Counted from the first letter of the stretch, positions 44,866 to 54,232 are shown. The stretch is 64,000 bases of DNA from DASYPQ01 sp046155895 (GCA_046155895.1 JBJXFB010000048.1:1-64000), one strand, 5' to 3'. Program-made: numbers and translations. The notes: generated by a model from the sequence alone, not told the origin.

Positions 44866-45729
44866 ATGAGCCAGCGGGCCACTCCGCGACCGGGTGAGCG
44901 ACTCCTCGAGGCCAAGGGGCTCGTCAAGGCCTACGGCGGACGCCGCGTCGTCGACGGCGTGCATTTCCACGTGAGCGCCGGCGAGATCGTCGGGCTGCTC
45001 GGACCCAACGGCGCGGGGAAGACGACGAGCTTCCGGATGACCGTCGGCCTGGTGCGGCCGGACGCGGGCGAGGTGCGCCTCTCGGGCAAGGACTGCGCGA
45101 AGCTCCCGATGTACAAGCGCGCGCGCCTGGGGATGGGCTACCTCCCGCAGGAGGCGAGCGTGTTCCGGCGGATGAGCGTGATCGACAACCTGATCGCCGT
45201 CCTGGAAACGATGCCGCTCTCGCGCAGCGAGCGGCAGTCGGAAGCGCGCAGGCTGCTCGAGGAGCTCGAGCTCTCGCACCTCGCCAATCACATCGCCGAA
45301 ACGCTGTCAGGCGGCGAGAGGCGGCGCCTCGAGCTCTCGCGCGCGCTCGCGACGCGGCCGACGATCCTGCTTCTCGACGAGCCCTTCGCGGGCGTCGACC
45401 CGATCAACGTGCAGGAGATCCAGGACCTCGTGCGCCGGATGCGCGAGAAAGGGCTCGGGATCCTGATCACGGACCACAACGTGCGCGAGACGCTCCGCCT
45501 GACGGATCGGGCATCGATCATCCACGAGGGGAAGATCCTGCGCGTGGGCAGCGCGATGGAGCTGATCCACGACGAGCAGGTGCGGCGGATCTACCTGGGT
45601 CACAGCTTCGACGCGCCGGTCGCGGGGATCAGCGCGGCGGAGGAGCGGGAGCTGTTCGAGGAAACTCCCCGCGAGGACCCCAAGGAGCACCGGAAGGGCG
45701 AAGAGGAAGACGAACCCGAAGATCGCTAG
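44866..45729 (+). CDS. lptB: LPS export ABC transporter ATP-binding protein
   Basis: A 287-residue ABC ATPase. Walker A 'GPNGAGKTT', Q-loop 'YLPQEASVFRRMSVIDNL', signature 'LSGGERRRLELSRAL', Walker B 'ILLLDEPFAGVDP' and switch His in 'ILITDHNVRETL'. The 'PLPQEASVFR'-type Q-loop and 'FAGVDP' are LptB hallmarks. A charged tail of about 30 residues ('EETPREDPKEHRKGEEEDEP') extends past the usual end. It powers LPS transport with LptFG, which are not in the window. Its presence argues for an outer membrane with LPS. Confidence 0.92.
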   Translation: MSQRATPRPGERLLEAKGLVKAYGGRRVVDGVHFHVSAGEIVGLLGPNGAGKTTSFRMTVGLVRPDAGEVRLSGKDCAKLPMYKRARLGMGYLPQEASVFRRMSVIDNLIAVLETMPLSRSERQSEARRLLEELELSHLANHIAETLSGGERRRLELSRALATRPTILLLDEPFAGVDPINVQEIQDLVRRMREKGLGILITDHNVRETLRLTDRASIIHEGKILRVGSAMELIHDEQVRRIYLGHSFDAPVAGISAAEERELFEETPREDPKEHRKGEEEDEPEDR

Positions 45730-45974
45730 GGGAACTCCTGATCTCCCCACGCCTCGATCAGCACCTCTCGCGCTCGCACGAGCGCCGACTTCGGCACGAG
45801 GAGATCGGGACGGGCGATGAAGGCATGCCCCGCGCCCAGCTCGGCGAGGTCCCGATCCTGCCCGTGCAGCATCGAAGGAATGCCCTCGGCAGAAAGCAGG
45901 TCCTTCGCGAGAGCTGCCTCGACGGGATCCGGGGACCCGAGCAGCAGCGCGAAGTCGGCTCGAGTGGAGCTCAT
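45726..45974 (-). CDS. DUF2007-type small protein
   Basis: An 82-residue protein with 'LLLGSPDPVEAALAKDLLSA', 'GIPSMLHGQD' and 'VPKSALVRAREVLIEAW', the pattern of DUF2007 (called a putative signal-transducing protein). The two beta-alpha units recall a ferredoxin-like fold. Its stop overlaps the convergent lptB stop. A -10-like TAGCCT lies 16 nt upstream of the ATG. The family has no assigned function. Confidence 0.75.
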   Translation of the reverse strand: MSSTRADFALLLGSPDPVEAALAKDLLSAEGIPSMLHGQDRDLAELGAGHAFIARPDLLVPKSALVRAREVLIEAWGDQEFP

Positions 45975-46079
45975 GGGACGCCTCGGACCGAGGCTAGCAC
46001 GCCGCGAGCGGACCGGCACCCTTGCCCGGAAACCGGGCCGCCGGTACCTTCCCCGCCCCGAAATCCGCCCGAGGAGCGC

Positions 46080-46832
46080 ATGAGGATCGTCGCCTGCATC
46101 AAGCGCGTCCCGACCACCGAGGCCCAGGCCAAGGTCGGCGCGGACGGGAAGAGCCTGGATCCGGCCGGTTTCCAGTACATGGCGTCCTTCTACGACGAGA
46201 TCGCCGTCGAGGAGGCCATCAAGACGAAGGAGAAGCTCGGCGGCGACGTCACGGTGCTCTCCCTCGGGCCGAAGGACGTGTCGAAGGAGCTGCGCGAATT
46301 CATCGCGCGCGGCGCCGACACCGGAGCGATCCTCGTCGACGACGCGTGGCACTCGCGCGATGCCCGCGCGACGGCCAAGGCGCTCGCGAAGAAGGTCGGC
46401 GCCCTCGGCGCGGAGCTCGTCTTCGCCGGCCGCGTCGCGACCGACCGCGACAACTCGGCCGTCGGGCCGATGCTCGCCACCTACCTCGGGTGGGCCTGCG
46501 TCACCGAAGTGATGGCGATCGAGATCGGGCCGGGCAAGGGAACGGCCAAGCGCGAGACCGAGCACGGGATCGAGACCGTCGAGTTCTCGCTCCCGGCCGT
46601 GATCACGTGCAACAAGGGCCTGAACGAGCCGCGGCGGCCGAACCTCAAGGGCATCATGGCGGCCAAGAGCAAGCCGATCTCGGAGGAGGCGCCCGAAGCG
46701 GTCGACGCGCAGGCCGTCGTCGTCAGGGTCGAGCTCCCGCCCGCTCGCAAGGCGGGACGGATCGTCGGCGAGGGCGCCGCGGCCGTTCCGGCGCTGATCA
46801 AGGCTCTCCGCGAAGAAGCGCAGGTGCTCTAG
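46080..46832 (+). CDS. etfB: electron transfer flavoprotein beta subunit
   Basis: A 250-residue EtfB. 'IVACIKRVPTTEAQAKVG' is the standard N-terminus, followed by 'AVEEAIKTKEKLGGDVTVLS', 'ILVDDAWHSRDARATAKAL' and 'FAGRVATDRDNSAVGPML', with 'NEPRRPNLKGIMAAKSKPI' the recognition loop. It binds AMP and forms a heterodimer with EtfA, carrying electrons from acyl-CoA dehydrogenases. GAGGAG upstream of the ATG. etfA follows after 3 bp. Confidence 0.95.
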   Translation: MRIVACIKRVPTTEAQAKVGADGKSLDPAGFQYMASFYDEIAVEEAIKTKEKLGGDVTVLSLGPKDVSKELREFIARGADTGAILVDDAWHSRDARATAKALAKKVGALGAELVFAGRVATDRDNSAVGPMLATYLGWACVTEVMAIEIGPGKGTAKRETEHGIETVEFSLPAVITCNKGLNEPRRPNLKGIMAAKSKPISEEAPEAVDAQAVVVRVELPPARKAGRIVGEGAAAVPALIKALREEAQVL

Positions 46833-46835
46833 GCC

Positions 46836-47792
46836 ATGGCCGCGATCGTCGTCTACGTCGAGCAGGAGAACGGCAAACCCGTCCGCGCGAGCCTCGAATG
46901 CCTCGGCGCGGCCAAATCCAGCGGGCGCGAGGTCGTCGCAGTCGTCGCGCGCGACGGAGCGAAGGCCGCCGCGGCGACGCTCGGCCGGTTCGGCGCCTCG
47001 AAGGCCGTATGCCTGACCGGCGCGAGCACGTACAGCCCCGATGCGACGGCCGCCGACCTCGTGAAGATCGTCCGCGAGCAGAAGGCTGGCGCCTTCCTCG
47101 CTGCCGCGACGGCCACGGGCAAGGATCTCGCGCCGCGCGTCGCCGCGGGCCTCGATTCGACGCTCTTGAGCGACTGCACCGGACTCGAAGCGAAGGACGG
47201 CCGGCTCCAGGCGACGCGCCCGTGGCTGGCGGGCAAGGCCCTCGCGACCCTCTCGAGCTCCGCGCCGGTCCTGTGCGCGACCACGCGGCCGAATGCCTTC
47301 GCGATCGTCGAAGGCCAGGGCAACGCCGAAGTGCTCGAGGTCCCCGCGAGCTCCGGGGGCAAGGCCGTCGTGGTCTCGATCGCGGCCAAGGCCGGCGGGA
47401 AGCTCGACGTCAAGGAGGCCTCGGTCATCGTCTCGGGCGGCCGCGGCCTGAAGGCCTCGGAACACTTCCACTTGATCGAGGAGCTCGCCGCCGCGTTCGG
47501 GAACGCCGCGACGGGCGCTTCGCGCGCCGTCGTCGACGCTGGCTGGCGGCCGCACGCCGAGCAGGTCGGCCAGACCGGCAAGACGGTCGCGCCGAAGCTC
47601 TACGTCGCGGTCGGCATCTCGGGCGCGATCCAGCACCTCGCCGGCATGCGCACGTCCAAGGTGATCGTCGCGATCAACAAGGATCCCGAGGCGCCGATCT
47701 TCAAGATCGCGGACTACGGAGTCGTCGGGGACGCCTTCGAGATCCTCCCGGCGCTCACGGCGGCGGTGAAGGAGATCAAGGCGCACAAGTAG
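46836..47792 (+). CDS. etfA: electron transfer flavoprotein alpha subunit
   Basis: A 318-residue EtfA. The C-terminal FAD-binding domain has 'VIVSGGRGLKASEHFHLIEE', 'ATGASRAVVDAGWRPHAEQV', 'QTGKTVAPKLYVAVGISGAI' and 'IVAINKDPEAPIFKIADYGV', with the FAD-contacting Gln-Thr-Gly and Ser of 'GISGA'. It pairs with EtfB directly upstream. The pterin dehydratase gene starts at the next base. No ETF dehydrogenase is in the window. Confidence 0.95.
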   Translation: MAAIVVYVEQENGKPVRASLECLGAAKSSGREVVAVVARDGAKAAAATLGRFGASKAVCLTGASTYSPDATAADLVKIVREQKAGAFLAAATATGKDLAPRVAAGLDSTLLSDCTGLEAKDGRLQATRPWLAGKALATLSSSAPVLCATTRPNAFAIVEGQGNAEVLEVPASSGGKAVVVSIAAKAGGKLDVKEASVIVSGGRGLKASEHFHLIEELAAAFGNAATGASRAVVDAGWRPHAEQVGQTGKTVAPKLYVAVGISGAIQHLAGMRTSKVIVAINKDPEAPIFKIADYGVVGDAFEILPALTAAVKEIKAHK

Positions 47793-48086
47793 ATGCCGCG
47801 CTCGCCGAAGCTCACCGAGGCCGAGGTTCGACAGCGTCTTGCCTCGATTCCCGCGTGGGTCCTCCGCGACGGCCGTCTCCACCGCGATTTCACGTTCCCG
47901 GACTTCGTCGAGGCCTTCGGCTTCATGTCGAGCGTGGCGCTCCGGGCCGAGGCGATGAACCACCATCCCGACTGGTCGAACGCCTGGAACAAGGTCTCGA
48001 TCGACCTCGTCAGCCACGACGTCGGCGGGATCTCGCAGCGCGATTTCGACCTCGCGGCGGCGATCGACGCGCTCGCGGGGTCGTGA
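47793..48086 (+). CDS. pterin-4a-carbinolamine dehydratase
   Basis: A 97-residue PCD/DCoH family protein. The core 'HRDFTFPDFVEAFGFMSSVA' and the active-site 'EAMNHHPDWSNAWNKVSIDL' (the two His and the Pro-Asp-Trp) are complete. It recycles tetrahydrobiopterin in the phenylalanine hydroxylase system, but may have another role where that hydroxylase is absent. No hydroxylase is in the window. The ATG directly abuts the etfA stop. Confidence 0.92.
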   Translation: MPRSPKLTEAEVRQRLASIPAWVLRDGRLHRDFTFPDFVEAFGFMSSVALRAEAMNHHPDWSNAWNKVSIDLVSHDVGGISQRDFDLAAAIDALAGS

Positions 48087-48111
48087 CGCGACGGGTCCGG
48101 GGCCGGGCGGC

Positions 48112-48117
48112 TAGAAT
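48112..48117 (+). promoter_or_regulatory. -10-like TAGAAT for yceH
   Basis: TAGAAT ends 6 nt before the ATG at 48124, consistent with a leaderless transcript. Confidence 0.45.
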
Positions 48118-48123
48118 CCGCGC

Positions 48124-48822
48124 ATGACGCCCGAACTCCAGCTCGACCCGACGGAAGCGCGCGTCCTCGGCGTCCTCATCGAGAAGGAGCTGACGACACC
48201 CGAGCAGTATCCCCTCACGCTGAACGCGGCGACGAACGGCTCGAATCAGAAGAACAACCGCGATCCGGTCCTCGAGCTCACGGAGCACGAGGTCGAGGCC
48301 TCGCTCCGCAAGATGACCGTGAAGGGTTTCGTAGGGTCGGTCCACCCGGTCGGCAGCCGCGTCGAGAAGTTCCGCCACAATGCGGGGACCGTGCTCGCCG
48401 TGGAGAAACCACAGCTCGCCGTACTGGCCGAGCTCCTCCTGCGCGGGCCGCAGCAGCCTGGGGAACTCCGCGGCCGCGCCTCCAGGATGGCACCCATCGA
48501 GTCTCTGGGAACGCTGGCGGAGATCCTCGGGCCGCTGATCGAGGCGAAGCTCGTCGTCCGCCTCGATCCGACGCCTGGATCTCGCGCCGAACGTTACGCG
48601 CAGACCCTGACGGGCGCCGTTGCGGCCGCACGGGCCCCCGCGCGTCCCGCGCCGCTCGTGGAGATCCCCCGGCCCGTCGAAGCGCCCGCTCCGGCGCCGG
48701 TCGTCGGGGAGCAGGGCCACCCCCTCGCCAAGCGCGTCGAGGAGCTCGAATTCAACGTCTCGCGCCTCCGCCGGCAGCTCGACAACCTCGCCTGGAAGCT
48801 CGGCGAGAAGCTCGAGGGCTAG
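48124..48822 (+). CDS. yceH: YceH/DUF480 family protein
   Basis: A 232-residue DUF480 protein. The conserved core 'LDPTEARVLGVLIEKELTTP', 'YPLTLNAATNGSNQKNNRDP' and 'LRGPQQPGELRGRASRM' forms two winged-helix-like domains (about 1-165). A proline-rich linker (165-200) leads to a short coiled coil at the end ('RVEELEFNVSRLRRQLDNLA'). The family is widespread but of unknown function. Its TAG stop overlaps a TAGAAT (48820-48825) that could serve the next gene. Confidence 0.9.
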   Translation: MTPELQLDPTEARVLGVLIEKELTTPEQYPLTLNAATNGSNQKNNRDPVLELTEHEVEASLRKMTVKGFVGSVHPVGSRVEKFRHNAGTVLAVEKPQLAVLAELLLRGPQQPGELRGRASRMAPIESLGTLAEILGPLIEAKLVVRLDPTPGSRAERYAQTLTGAVAAARAPARPAPLVEIPRPVEAPAPAPVVGEQGHPLAKRVEELEFNVSRLRRQLDNLAWKLGEKLEG

Positions 48823-48861
48823 AATGACCCGGGAGCGCCTCCGTAGGGCGGCCGCCTCGCG

Positions 48862-50100
48862 ATGACTCTCCCCGGCTTCCTCTACTCGCTCGCCAGCGTG
48901 CCGATGTTCGCCTCGCGGCCGTTCCTGGCCGCCGCGATCACCGCGCTCATCGCGAAGTTCGGGATCCACATCCCCTTCATCCACGACAGCGAAGTCGTCG
49001 TCGCGCTCTCCCAGTCGCCCGAGTGGTTCCGGAGCTGGACGGTGCTGCTCGCGCTGGTCGCGCTCGCCGTCACCGAGGCCTTCGCCGTCAAGCACGCCGA
49101 GGTCCGCGCCTTCATGGAGGAGTTCGACGGCTACTTGAAGAGCGCCGTCGCCCTCCTCGTGAGTTTCGCGATCGTCGACAAGGACACGGCCGAGACCATC
49201 AAGTCCATCCAGCGCGCCGGTTTCGGGTTCGAGAGCGTGTTCTCGGTCCTCGTCGCCGGCCTCGTCTACGCCATGTCGGGCCTGCGGCGCGCGGTGCTCG
49301 GCTACGTCGCCGAGGTCGACGACGACGACGACATCGGGCTGCAGTCGGTCCTGAACTGGGCCGAGAACTCCTGGACGATCCTCGGACTGCTCTTCCTGGT
49401 GATCTTCCCCGTCGTCGCGCTGGTCCTGTCCGCGCTGACGGCGCTCGGACTCTGGCTCGTCCGCCGGCGCGCGGAGCATCGGGAGAAGCGCTCGAGGATC
49501 CCGTGCGCGAAGTGCGCGACCCCCGTGCTTCCGCACGCGACCAAGTGTCACTCGTGCGGGACGCCGCTGGCCGCGCCGCGGGGAGTCAGCGCCTTCGGCA
49601 CGCCCAAGGCCGATCCCGCGCCCGATCTCGCGCGCCACCGGTTCGACCTGATCGCCCGCAAACGCTGTCCCCTCTGCGCGACGCGCCTGAAGCAGCGCGC
49701 GGTCCGACAGCCCTGCCCGACGTGCCAGACCGTGACCTTCGCCAGCCAGGCGGAATTCCAGGACTACCTCGACGCGCTGCAGCGGAGGCTGCCGAAGGCT
49801 CTGCTCATCTGCCTGGCCTTCAGCGCGATCCCGGTCGTCGGCGTGATTCCCGGCGTCGTCTACTACAGGCTGGCGCTCGTGTCCGGGCTCCGCGGGTACG
49901 TCCCGCCCCTGCGCGGCTGCCTGGCGCGCGTGATGATCCGCGTGATCAACTTCGGGATCATCGCGCTGCAGCCGATCCCGATCCTCGGCGCCCTGATCGT
50001 GCCGCTGATGTGCCTCTCGACGTACACGATCTACCGGAGCTCGCTGAAGGGCCGCGCGGGGAAGGACCTGGCCGCGCTGGAGCCCGCACCCAGCCCCTAG
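48862..50100 (+). CDS. membrane protein with zinc-ribbon, DUF4126-like N-terminus
   Basis: A 412-residue protein. Residues 1-210 hold 5-6 hydrophobic segments with 'FAVKHAEVRAFMEEFDGYLK', which recalls DUF4126-type membrane proteins (weak inference). Two cysteine ribbons follow: 'CAKCATPVLPHATKCHSC' and 'CPLCATRLKQRAVRQPCPTC' (about 215-295), typical of zinc binding. The C-terminal 100 residues contain more membrane segments. Function unknown. Its stop overlaps the xdhC stop in a shared CTAG. Confidence 0.65.
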   Translation: MTLPGFLYSLASVPMFASRPFLAAAITALIAKFGIHIPFIHDSEVVVALSQSPEWFRSWTVLLALVALAVTEAFAVKHAEVRAFMEEFDGYLKSAVALLVSFAIVDKDTAETIKSIQRAGFGFESVFSVLVAGLVYAMSGLRRAVLGYVAEVDDDDDIGLQSVLNWAENSWTILGLLFLVIFPVVALVLSALTALGLWLVRRRAEHREKRSRIPCAKCATPVLPHATKCHSCGTPLAAPRGVSAFGTPKADPAPDLARHRFDLIARKRCPLCATRLKQRAVRQPCPTCQTVTFASQAEFQDYLDALQRRLPKALLICLAFSAIPVVGVIPGVVYYRLALVSGLRGYVPPLRGCLARVMIRVINFGIIALQPIPILGALIVPLMCLSTYTIYRSSLKGRAGKDLAALEPAPSP

Positions 50101-50906
50101 CGCGCGTTCGCGCTCCGCTGCATCACCTCGAGCAGCTCCGCCGCGACCGAGATCGCGATCGCGGCCGGCTCCTTCGAGTGCTTCGAGACTCCGATCGGGC
50201 AGCGGACCTTGCCGATCTCCGCCTCCGTGAACCCGCGCTGGGCGAGCCGCTTCCGGAAGCGGTCCCACTTGCGCTCGGAGCCGATCAGGCCGACGTAGGC
50301 GAAGTCGCGCCGGATCGCGCGCGCCACGATCTCGAGATCGAGCGCGTGGCTGTGCGTCATCACGAGGACGAGGGTGTCGTCGGAGAGCACGCCGACCTCT
50401 TCCTCGGGGTTGTCGACGCACAGGATCTCGTAGGGTCGCGCTCTCGGCGGCGAAGGCCGGATCTCCTCCTCCGCGCGGCCGTCGATCAGCGTCAGGTCGG
50501 CCGAGAGGTACCCGGCCAGCCCTCCGATCGCCTGCGCGACGTGCCCGGCGCCGAAGACCGCGATCCGAGGCCTCGACCAGGGGAAGGTCTCGAAGAAGAG
50601 CGTCACCTCGCCTCCGCAGCACTGCCCGGCCTTCTCCGAGAGCGGGTAGGACGTGCTCTCGGACACGGGGCGGCCGTTGGCCAGCAGCTCCCCGCAACGC
50701 TCGATCGCGAGATGTTCGAGGTTCCCTCCCCCGATCGTCCCGAACACGAGCTCGGGGCGGCCGCCGGGTTCCAACTCGACGATCATCCGGGCCCCGCTCT
50801 CGCGCGGGCCGCTGCCCTTCACCTCGGTCACCACGACGAGCGCGCAAGGCCGGCGCCGAGCGTGGAGCTCGGATAGCTTCTCGATCCATTCCTGCGGGCG
50901 GTCCAT
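50097..50906 (-). CDS. XdhC/CoxI family protein (molybdenum hydroxylase maturation)
   Basis: A 269-residue XdhC-like protein. The N-terminal CoxI domain has 'VVVTEVKGSGPRESGARMIV', 'GTIGGGNLEHLAIE' and 'KAGQCCGGEVTLFFE' (Cys pair as in the family). The C-terminal NAD-like domain has 'IAVFGAGHVAQAIGGLAGYL', 'LVLVMTHSHALDLEIV' and 'YVGLIGSERKWDRFRKRL'. XdhC inserts sulfurated molybdenum cofactor into xanthine dehydrogenase-type enzymes. None is visible here, so it is an orphan in this window. ATG at 50906; it overlaps the convergent stop. Confidence 0.9.
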   Translation of the reverse strand: MDRPQEWIEKLSELHARRRPCALVVVTEVKGSGPRESGARMIVELEPGGRPELVFGTIGGGNLEHLAIERCGELLANGRPVSESTSYPLSEKAGQCCGGEVTLFFETFPWSRPRIAVFGAGHVAQAIGGLAGYLSADLTLIDGRAEEEIRPSPPRARPYEILCVDNPEEEVGVLSDDTLVLVMTHSHALDLEIVARAIRRDFAYVGLIGSERKWDRFRKRLAQRGFTEAEIGKVRCPIGVSKHSKEPAAIAISVAAELLEVMQRSANAR

Positions 50907-50931
50907 GGTCGTACTCGAGGGGGCTTCCCAG

Positions 50932-50937
50932 GATAAT
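50932..50937 (+). promoter_or_regulatory. -10-like GATAAT for 50949 gene
   Basis: GATAAT ends 11 nt before the ATG at 50949; a very short leader is predicted. Confidence 0.35.
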
Positions 50938-50948
50938 GGGTCGCCAGC

Positions 50949-53204
50949 ATGCGCATCGAAATCCTTGGGGGAGGGCCGGCGGGACTCTACTTCGCGATCC
51001 TCGCGAAGAAGGCGTTCCGCGAGGCCGCGATCCGCGTTCTGGAGCGCAACCGGCCCGACGACACCTTCGGCTGGGGCGTCGTCTTCTCGGACGAGACGCT
51101 GTCCAACTTCTCCCAGGCCGATCCCGAGAGCTTCGCGGAGATCCAGAAGAGCTTCGCGACCTGGACGGACATCGAGACGCACTTCGCCGACACCTGCGTC
51201 CGCTCGACGGGCCACGGGTTCTGCGGGCTGTCCCGCAAGCGCCTGCTCCAGATCTTCCACGCGCGCTGCCGCGAGCTCGGCGTCGAGATCGAGTTCCAGA
51301 GGGAGCTGCGCGACTTGTCGGTCCTGCGGGAGGCCGACCTCGTCGTCGCCGCGGACGGCATCCAGAGCGTCGTCAGGGAGAAGCACGCCGATCACTTCCG
51401 GCCCTCGATCGACTGGCGCACGAACCGATTCTGCTGGCTCGGGACGACCAAGCCCCTCACCGCGTTCACGTTCATATTCCGCGAGAGCGAGCACGGGCTC
51501 TTCCAGATCCACGCGTATCCGTTCGAGAAGAACCTCTCGACCTTCATCGTGGAGTGCCACGAGGACACGTGGAAGCGCGCGGGGCTCGATCGCGCGAGCG
51601 AAGCGCAGACGGTCGCGTACTGCGAGAAGCTCTTCGCGGACCATCTCGAGGGGCATCGACTGCTCGTCAACAAGTCGGTGTGGCGTGCGTTTCCGACGAT
51701 CCGTTGCGAGCGCTGGAGGCACGGGAACATCGTCCTGGTCGGCGACGCGGCGCACACGGCCCACTTCTCGATCGGTTCGGGGACGAAGCTCGCGATGGAG
51801 GACTCGATCGCGCTCGCCGAGGCCTTCCGCCTCGTCGGGACGGGTGACGTGCCGCGAGCGCTCGAGTCCTACGAGGATTCGCGGCGCCTCGACGTCCTGA
51901 AGACCCAGCGCGCGGCCCAGACGAGCCTGGAGTGGTTCGAGAACTCGCGCCGCTACCTCGGGCAGCATCCGCTGCAGTTCACGTTCAACCTGATGACGCG
52001 CAGCAAGCGCATCACCTACGACAACCTCGCGAAGCGCGATCCCGAGCTCGTGGGGCGCGTGAGGGACTGGTGGTGGGACGAGCAGAGCCTTCCGCGAGCC
52101 TCCGACGGCAGCGCGCCGCCGCCGATGTTCGCTCCCTTCCGACTGCGCGGCCTGGAGCTCTCCAATCGCGTGGTCGTCTCGCCGATGTGCCAGTACTCCG
52201 CCGTCGACGGCGCTCCTACGGAGTGGCACCTCGTCCACCTCGGCAGTCGCGCGGTCGGCGGGGCGGGCCTCGTGATCGCGGAGATGACGAACGTGTCGGC
52301 GGAGGGAAGGATCAGCCACGGCTGCACGGGCATCTACGACGAGGCGCAAGTCCCGGCCTGGAAGCGCATCGTCGACTTCGTGCACGCGCATTCGCGGTCG
52401 AAAGTCGGCCTCCAGCTCGGCCACGCGGGCCGGAAGGGCTCGTGCAATCTCCCCTGGGAAGGCGACGACCCGCTCCGGGACGGCCGCGCGTGGGGGACGA
52501 TCGGCCCATCGCCGTTGCCGTTCGACGAAGGATGGCCCGCGCCGAAGGAGATGGATCGCAGAGACATGGATCGCGTCGCCGCCGAGTACGTCGCCGCGAC
52601 CGGGAGAGCGCTGCGCGCCGGCTTCGACCTGCTCGAGCTGCACATGGCGCACGGGTACCTCCTCTCGAGCTTCCTTTCGCCGAAATCGAACCTGCGCCGC
52701 GACGCGTACGGCGGCAGCCTGGAGAACCGGATGCGCTTCCCGCTCGAGGTCTTCGACGCGGTCCGAGCCGCGTGGCCGAAGGAGAAGCCCATCACGACGC
52801 GCATCTCGGCCACGGATTGGCTCGACGATCGCGGAGGATTCACCGCCGCGGAGTCGGTGGTCGTCGCGCGGGCGCTGAAAGCGCACGGCTGCGACGCGAT
52901 CGACGTCTCTTCCGCGGGCAACACGCCGGAGTCGCGGCCCGAGTACGGGCGCATGTACCAGGTTCCGCTCGCGGAGAAGATCCGGCACGAGGCCGCGATC
53001 CCCGTCATGGCCGTCGGCGGAATCCAGGGAGCGGACCACTGCAACACGATCCTGGCGGCGGGGCGCGCGGATCTGTGCGTGATGGCGCGGCCGCACCTCT
53101 CCAGCCCCTACATCACGCTCGACGCGGCGGCGACGTACGGCTACGCGGACCTGGCGTGGCCGAAGCAGTACTTGGCGGTTCGGCCTGTCCGCCGCAGGAG
53201 CTAG
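50949..53204 (+). CDS. fused salicylyl/anthraniloyl-CoA monooxygenase-reductase
   Basis: A 751-residue fusion. Residues 1-390 are a flavin monooxygenase ('ILGGGPAGLYFAILAK', 'GDAAHTAHFSIGSGTKLAME'). Residues 400-750 are an old-yellow-enzyme reductase ('FRLRGLELSNRVVVSPMCQY', 'HMAHGYLLSSFLSPKSN', 'YGGSLENRMRFPLEVFDA', 'GNTPESRPEYGRMYQVPLAE'). This architecture is that of bifunctional salicylyl-CoA 5-hydroxylase and anthraniloyl-CoA monooxygenase, which dearomatise aryl-CoA substrates. No aryl-CoA ligase or ring-cleavage genes are present, only a hotdog thioesterase 1 kb downstream on the other strand. The substrate is therefore uncertain. Confidence 0.88.
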   Translation: MRIEILGGGPAGLYFAILAKKAFREAAIRVLERNRPDDTFGWGVVFSDETLSNFSQADPESFAEIQKSFATWTDIETHFADTCVRSTGHGFCGLSRKRLLQIFHARCRELGVEIEFQRELRDLSVLREADLVVAADGIQSVVREKHADHFRPSIDWRTNRFCWLGTTKPLTAFTFIFRESEHGLFQIHAYPFEKNLSTFIVECHEDTWKRAGLDRASEAQTVAYCEKLFADHLEGHRLLVNKSVWRAFPTIRCERWRHGNIVLVGDAAHTAHFSIGSGTKLAMEDSIALAEAFRLVGTGDVPRALESYEDSRRLDVLKTQRAAQTSLEWFENSRRYLGQHPLQFTFNLMTRSKRITYDNLAKRDPELVGRVRDWWWDEQSLPRASDGSAPPPMFAPFRLRGLELSNRVVVSPMCQYSAVDGAPTEWHLVHLGSRAVGGAGLVIAEMTNVSAEGRISHGCTGIYDEAQVPAWKRIVDFVHAHSRSKVGLQLGHAGRKGSCNLPWEGDDPLRDGRAWGTIGPSPLPFDEGWPAPKEMDRRDMDRVAAEYVAATGRALRAGFDLLELHMAHGYLLSSFLSPKSNLRRDAYGGSLENRMRFPLEVFDAVRAAWPKEKPITTRISATDWLDDRGGFTAAESVVVARALKAHGCDAIDVSSAGNTPESRPEYGRMYQVPLAEKIRHEAAIPVMAVGGIQGADHCNTILAAGRADLCVMARPHLSSPYITLDAAATYGYADLAWPKQYLAVRPVRRRS

Positions 53205-53212
53205 GAGGGCGC

Positions 53213-54232
53213 GTGCCTCCCCGCCGCGTTTCCAATCCGCCCAACCCCTGGTCGTCCACCCACGTCGAGTGGCTCGAGGAACCGCCGGTCGCGGAGCTCG
53301 AGGTGTACGAGGAGGAAGCGGGCAGCGTCCTCACCGAGAACGACAGCCCGGACGTGGGCTTCCGCTACAGCGTGAACCCCTACCGAGGCTGCTTCCACGC
53401 TTGCGCGTACTGCTACGCCAGGCCGAGCCACCAGTACCTCGGCTTCGGCGCGGGGACCGACTTCGACCGGAAGATCGTCGTCAAGGTGAACGCGCCGGAG
53501 GTGCTCGCGCGGGAGCTCGCGCGGCCGTCGTGGAGGCGGGAGATCATCGCCTTCTCGGGGAACACGGACTGCTATCAGCCGCTCGAAGCGAGCTACGGCC
53601 TGACGAGACGCTGCCTGCAGGCGTGCCTCGAGCGGAGGAATCCGGTCGCGCTCATCACGAAGGGAACGCTCGTCCGGCGCGACGTCGACCTCCTGACGAA
53701 GCTCGCGGGCCGAGCCGAGGTCCACGTGTCGCTCACGATCCCCTTCCTCGACGAGACGGTGGCGCGGAAGATCGAGCCGGGTGCTCCGACGCCCGCGAAA
53801 CGCTTCGAGACGATGCGGATCCTCGCCGACGCCGGGATCCGCGTCGGCATCGGGATCGCGCCGCTGGTGCCCGGGCTGAACGAGAGCAACGTGCCCGAGC
53901 TGCTGGCCCGCGCGAAGGGATCAGGCGCCTCGAGCGCGTTCCTGACGCTTCTCCGGCTGCCGAAGGAAGTGCTCCCCGTGTTCGAGGAACGGATCGCCGA
54001 GCTCATGCCCGAACGGGCGAAGCACATCGAGTCCGCGATCCTCGACGTGCGCAGCGGGCAAATGAACGACGCCCGCTTCGGATCGCGGATGCACGGGAGC
54101 GGACCTCGTTGGGACGCGGTCGAGCGCCTGTTCGAGATCCACTGCCGCCGGAACGGGCTGAACGAAGGCGTACCTGCCCGCCCGGACCTCGCGCCGCAGC
54201 CCGAGGCGCGACAAGGAACGCTCTTCCCCTAG
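53213..54232 (+). CDS. radical SAM protein of the SplB/Rv2578c type
   Basis: A 339-residue radical SAM protein. The cluster motif C-x3-C-x2-C is Cys60, Cys64 and Cys67 in 'YRGCFHACAYCYARP'. Further features: 'TDFDRKIVVKVNAPEVLARE', 'IIAFSGNTDCYQPLEASYGL' and 'TLLRLPKEVLPVFEERIAEL'. These define a family related to spore photoproduct lyase but of unknown substrate. GGAGG 6 nt upstream supports the GTG start, only 8 bp after the monooxygenase stop, so these two genes probably share a transcript. Confidence 0.88.
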   Translation: MPPRRVSNPPNPWSSTHVEWLEEPPVAELEVYEEEAGSVLTENDSPDVGFRYSVNPYRGCFHACAYCYARPSHQYLGFGAGTDFDRKIVVKVNAPEVLARELARPSWRREIIAFSGNTDCYQPLEASYGLTRRCLQACLERRNPVALITKGTLVRRDVDLLTKLAGRAEVHVSLTIPFLDETVARKIEPGAPTPAKRFETMRILADAGIRVGIGIAPLVPGLNESNVPELLARAKGSGASSAFLTLLRLPKEVLPVFEERIAELMPERAKHIESAILDVRSGQMNDARFGSRMHGSGPRWDAVERLFEIHCRRNGLNEGVPARPDLAPQPEARQGTLFP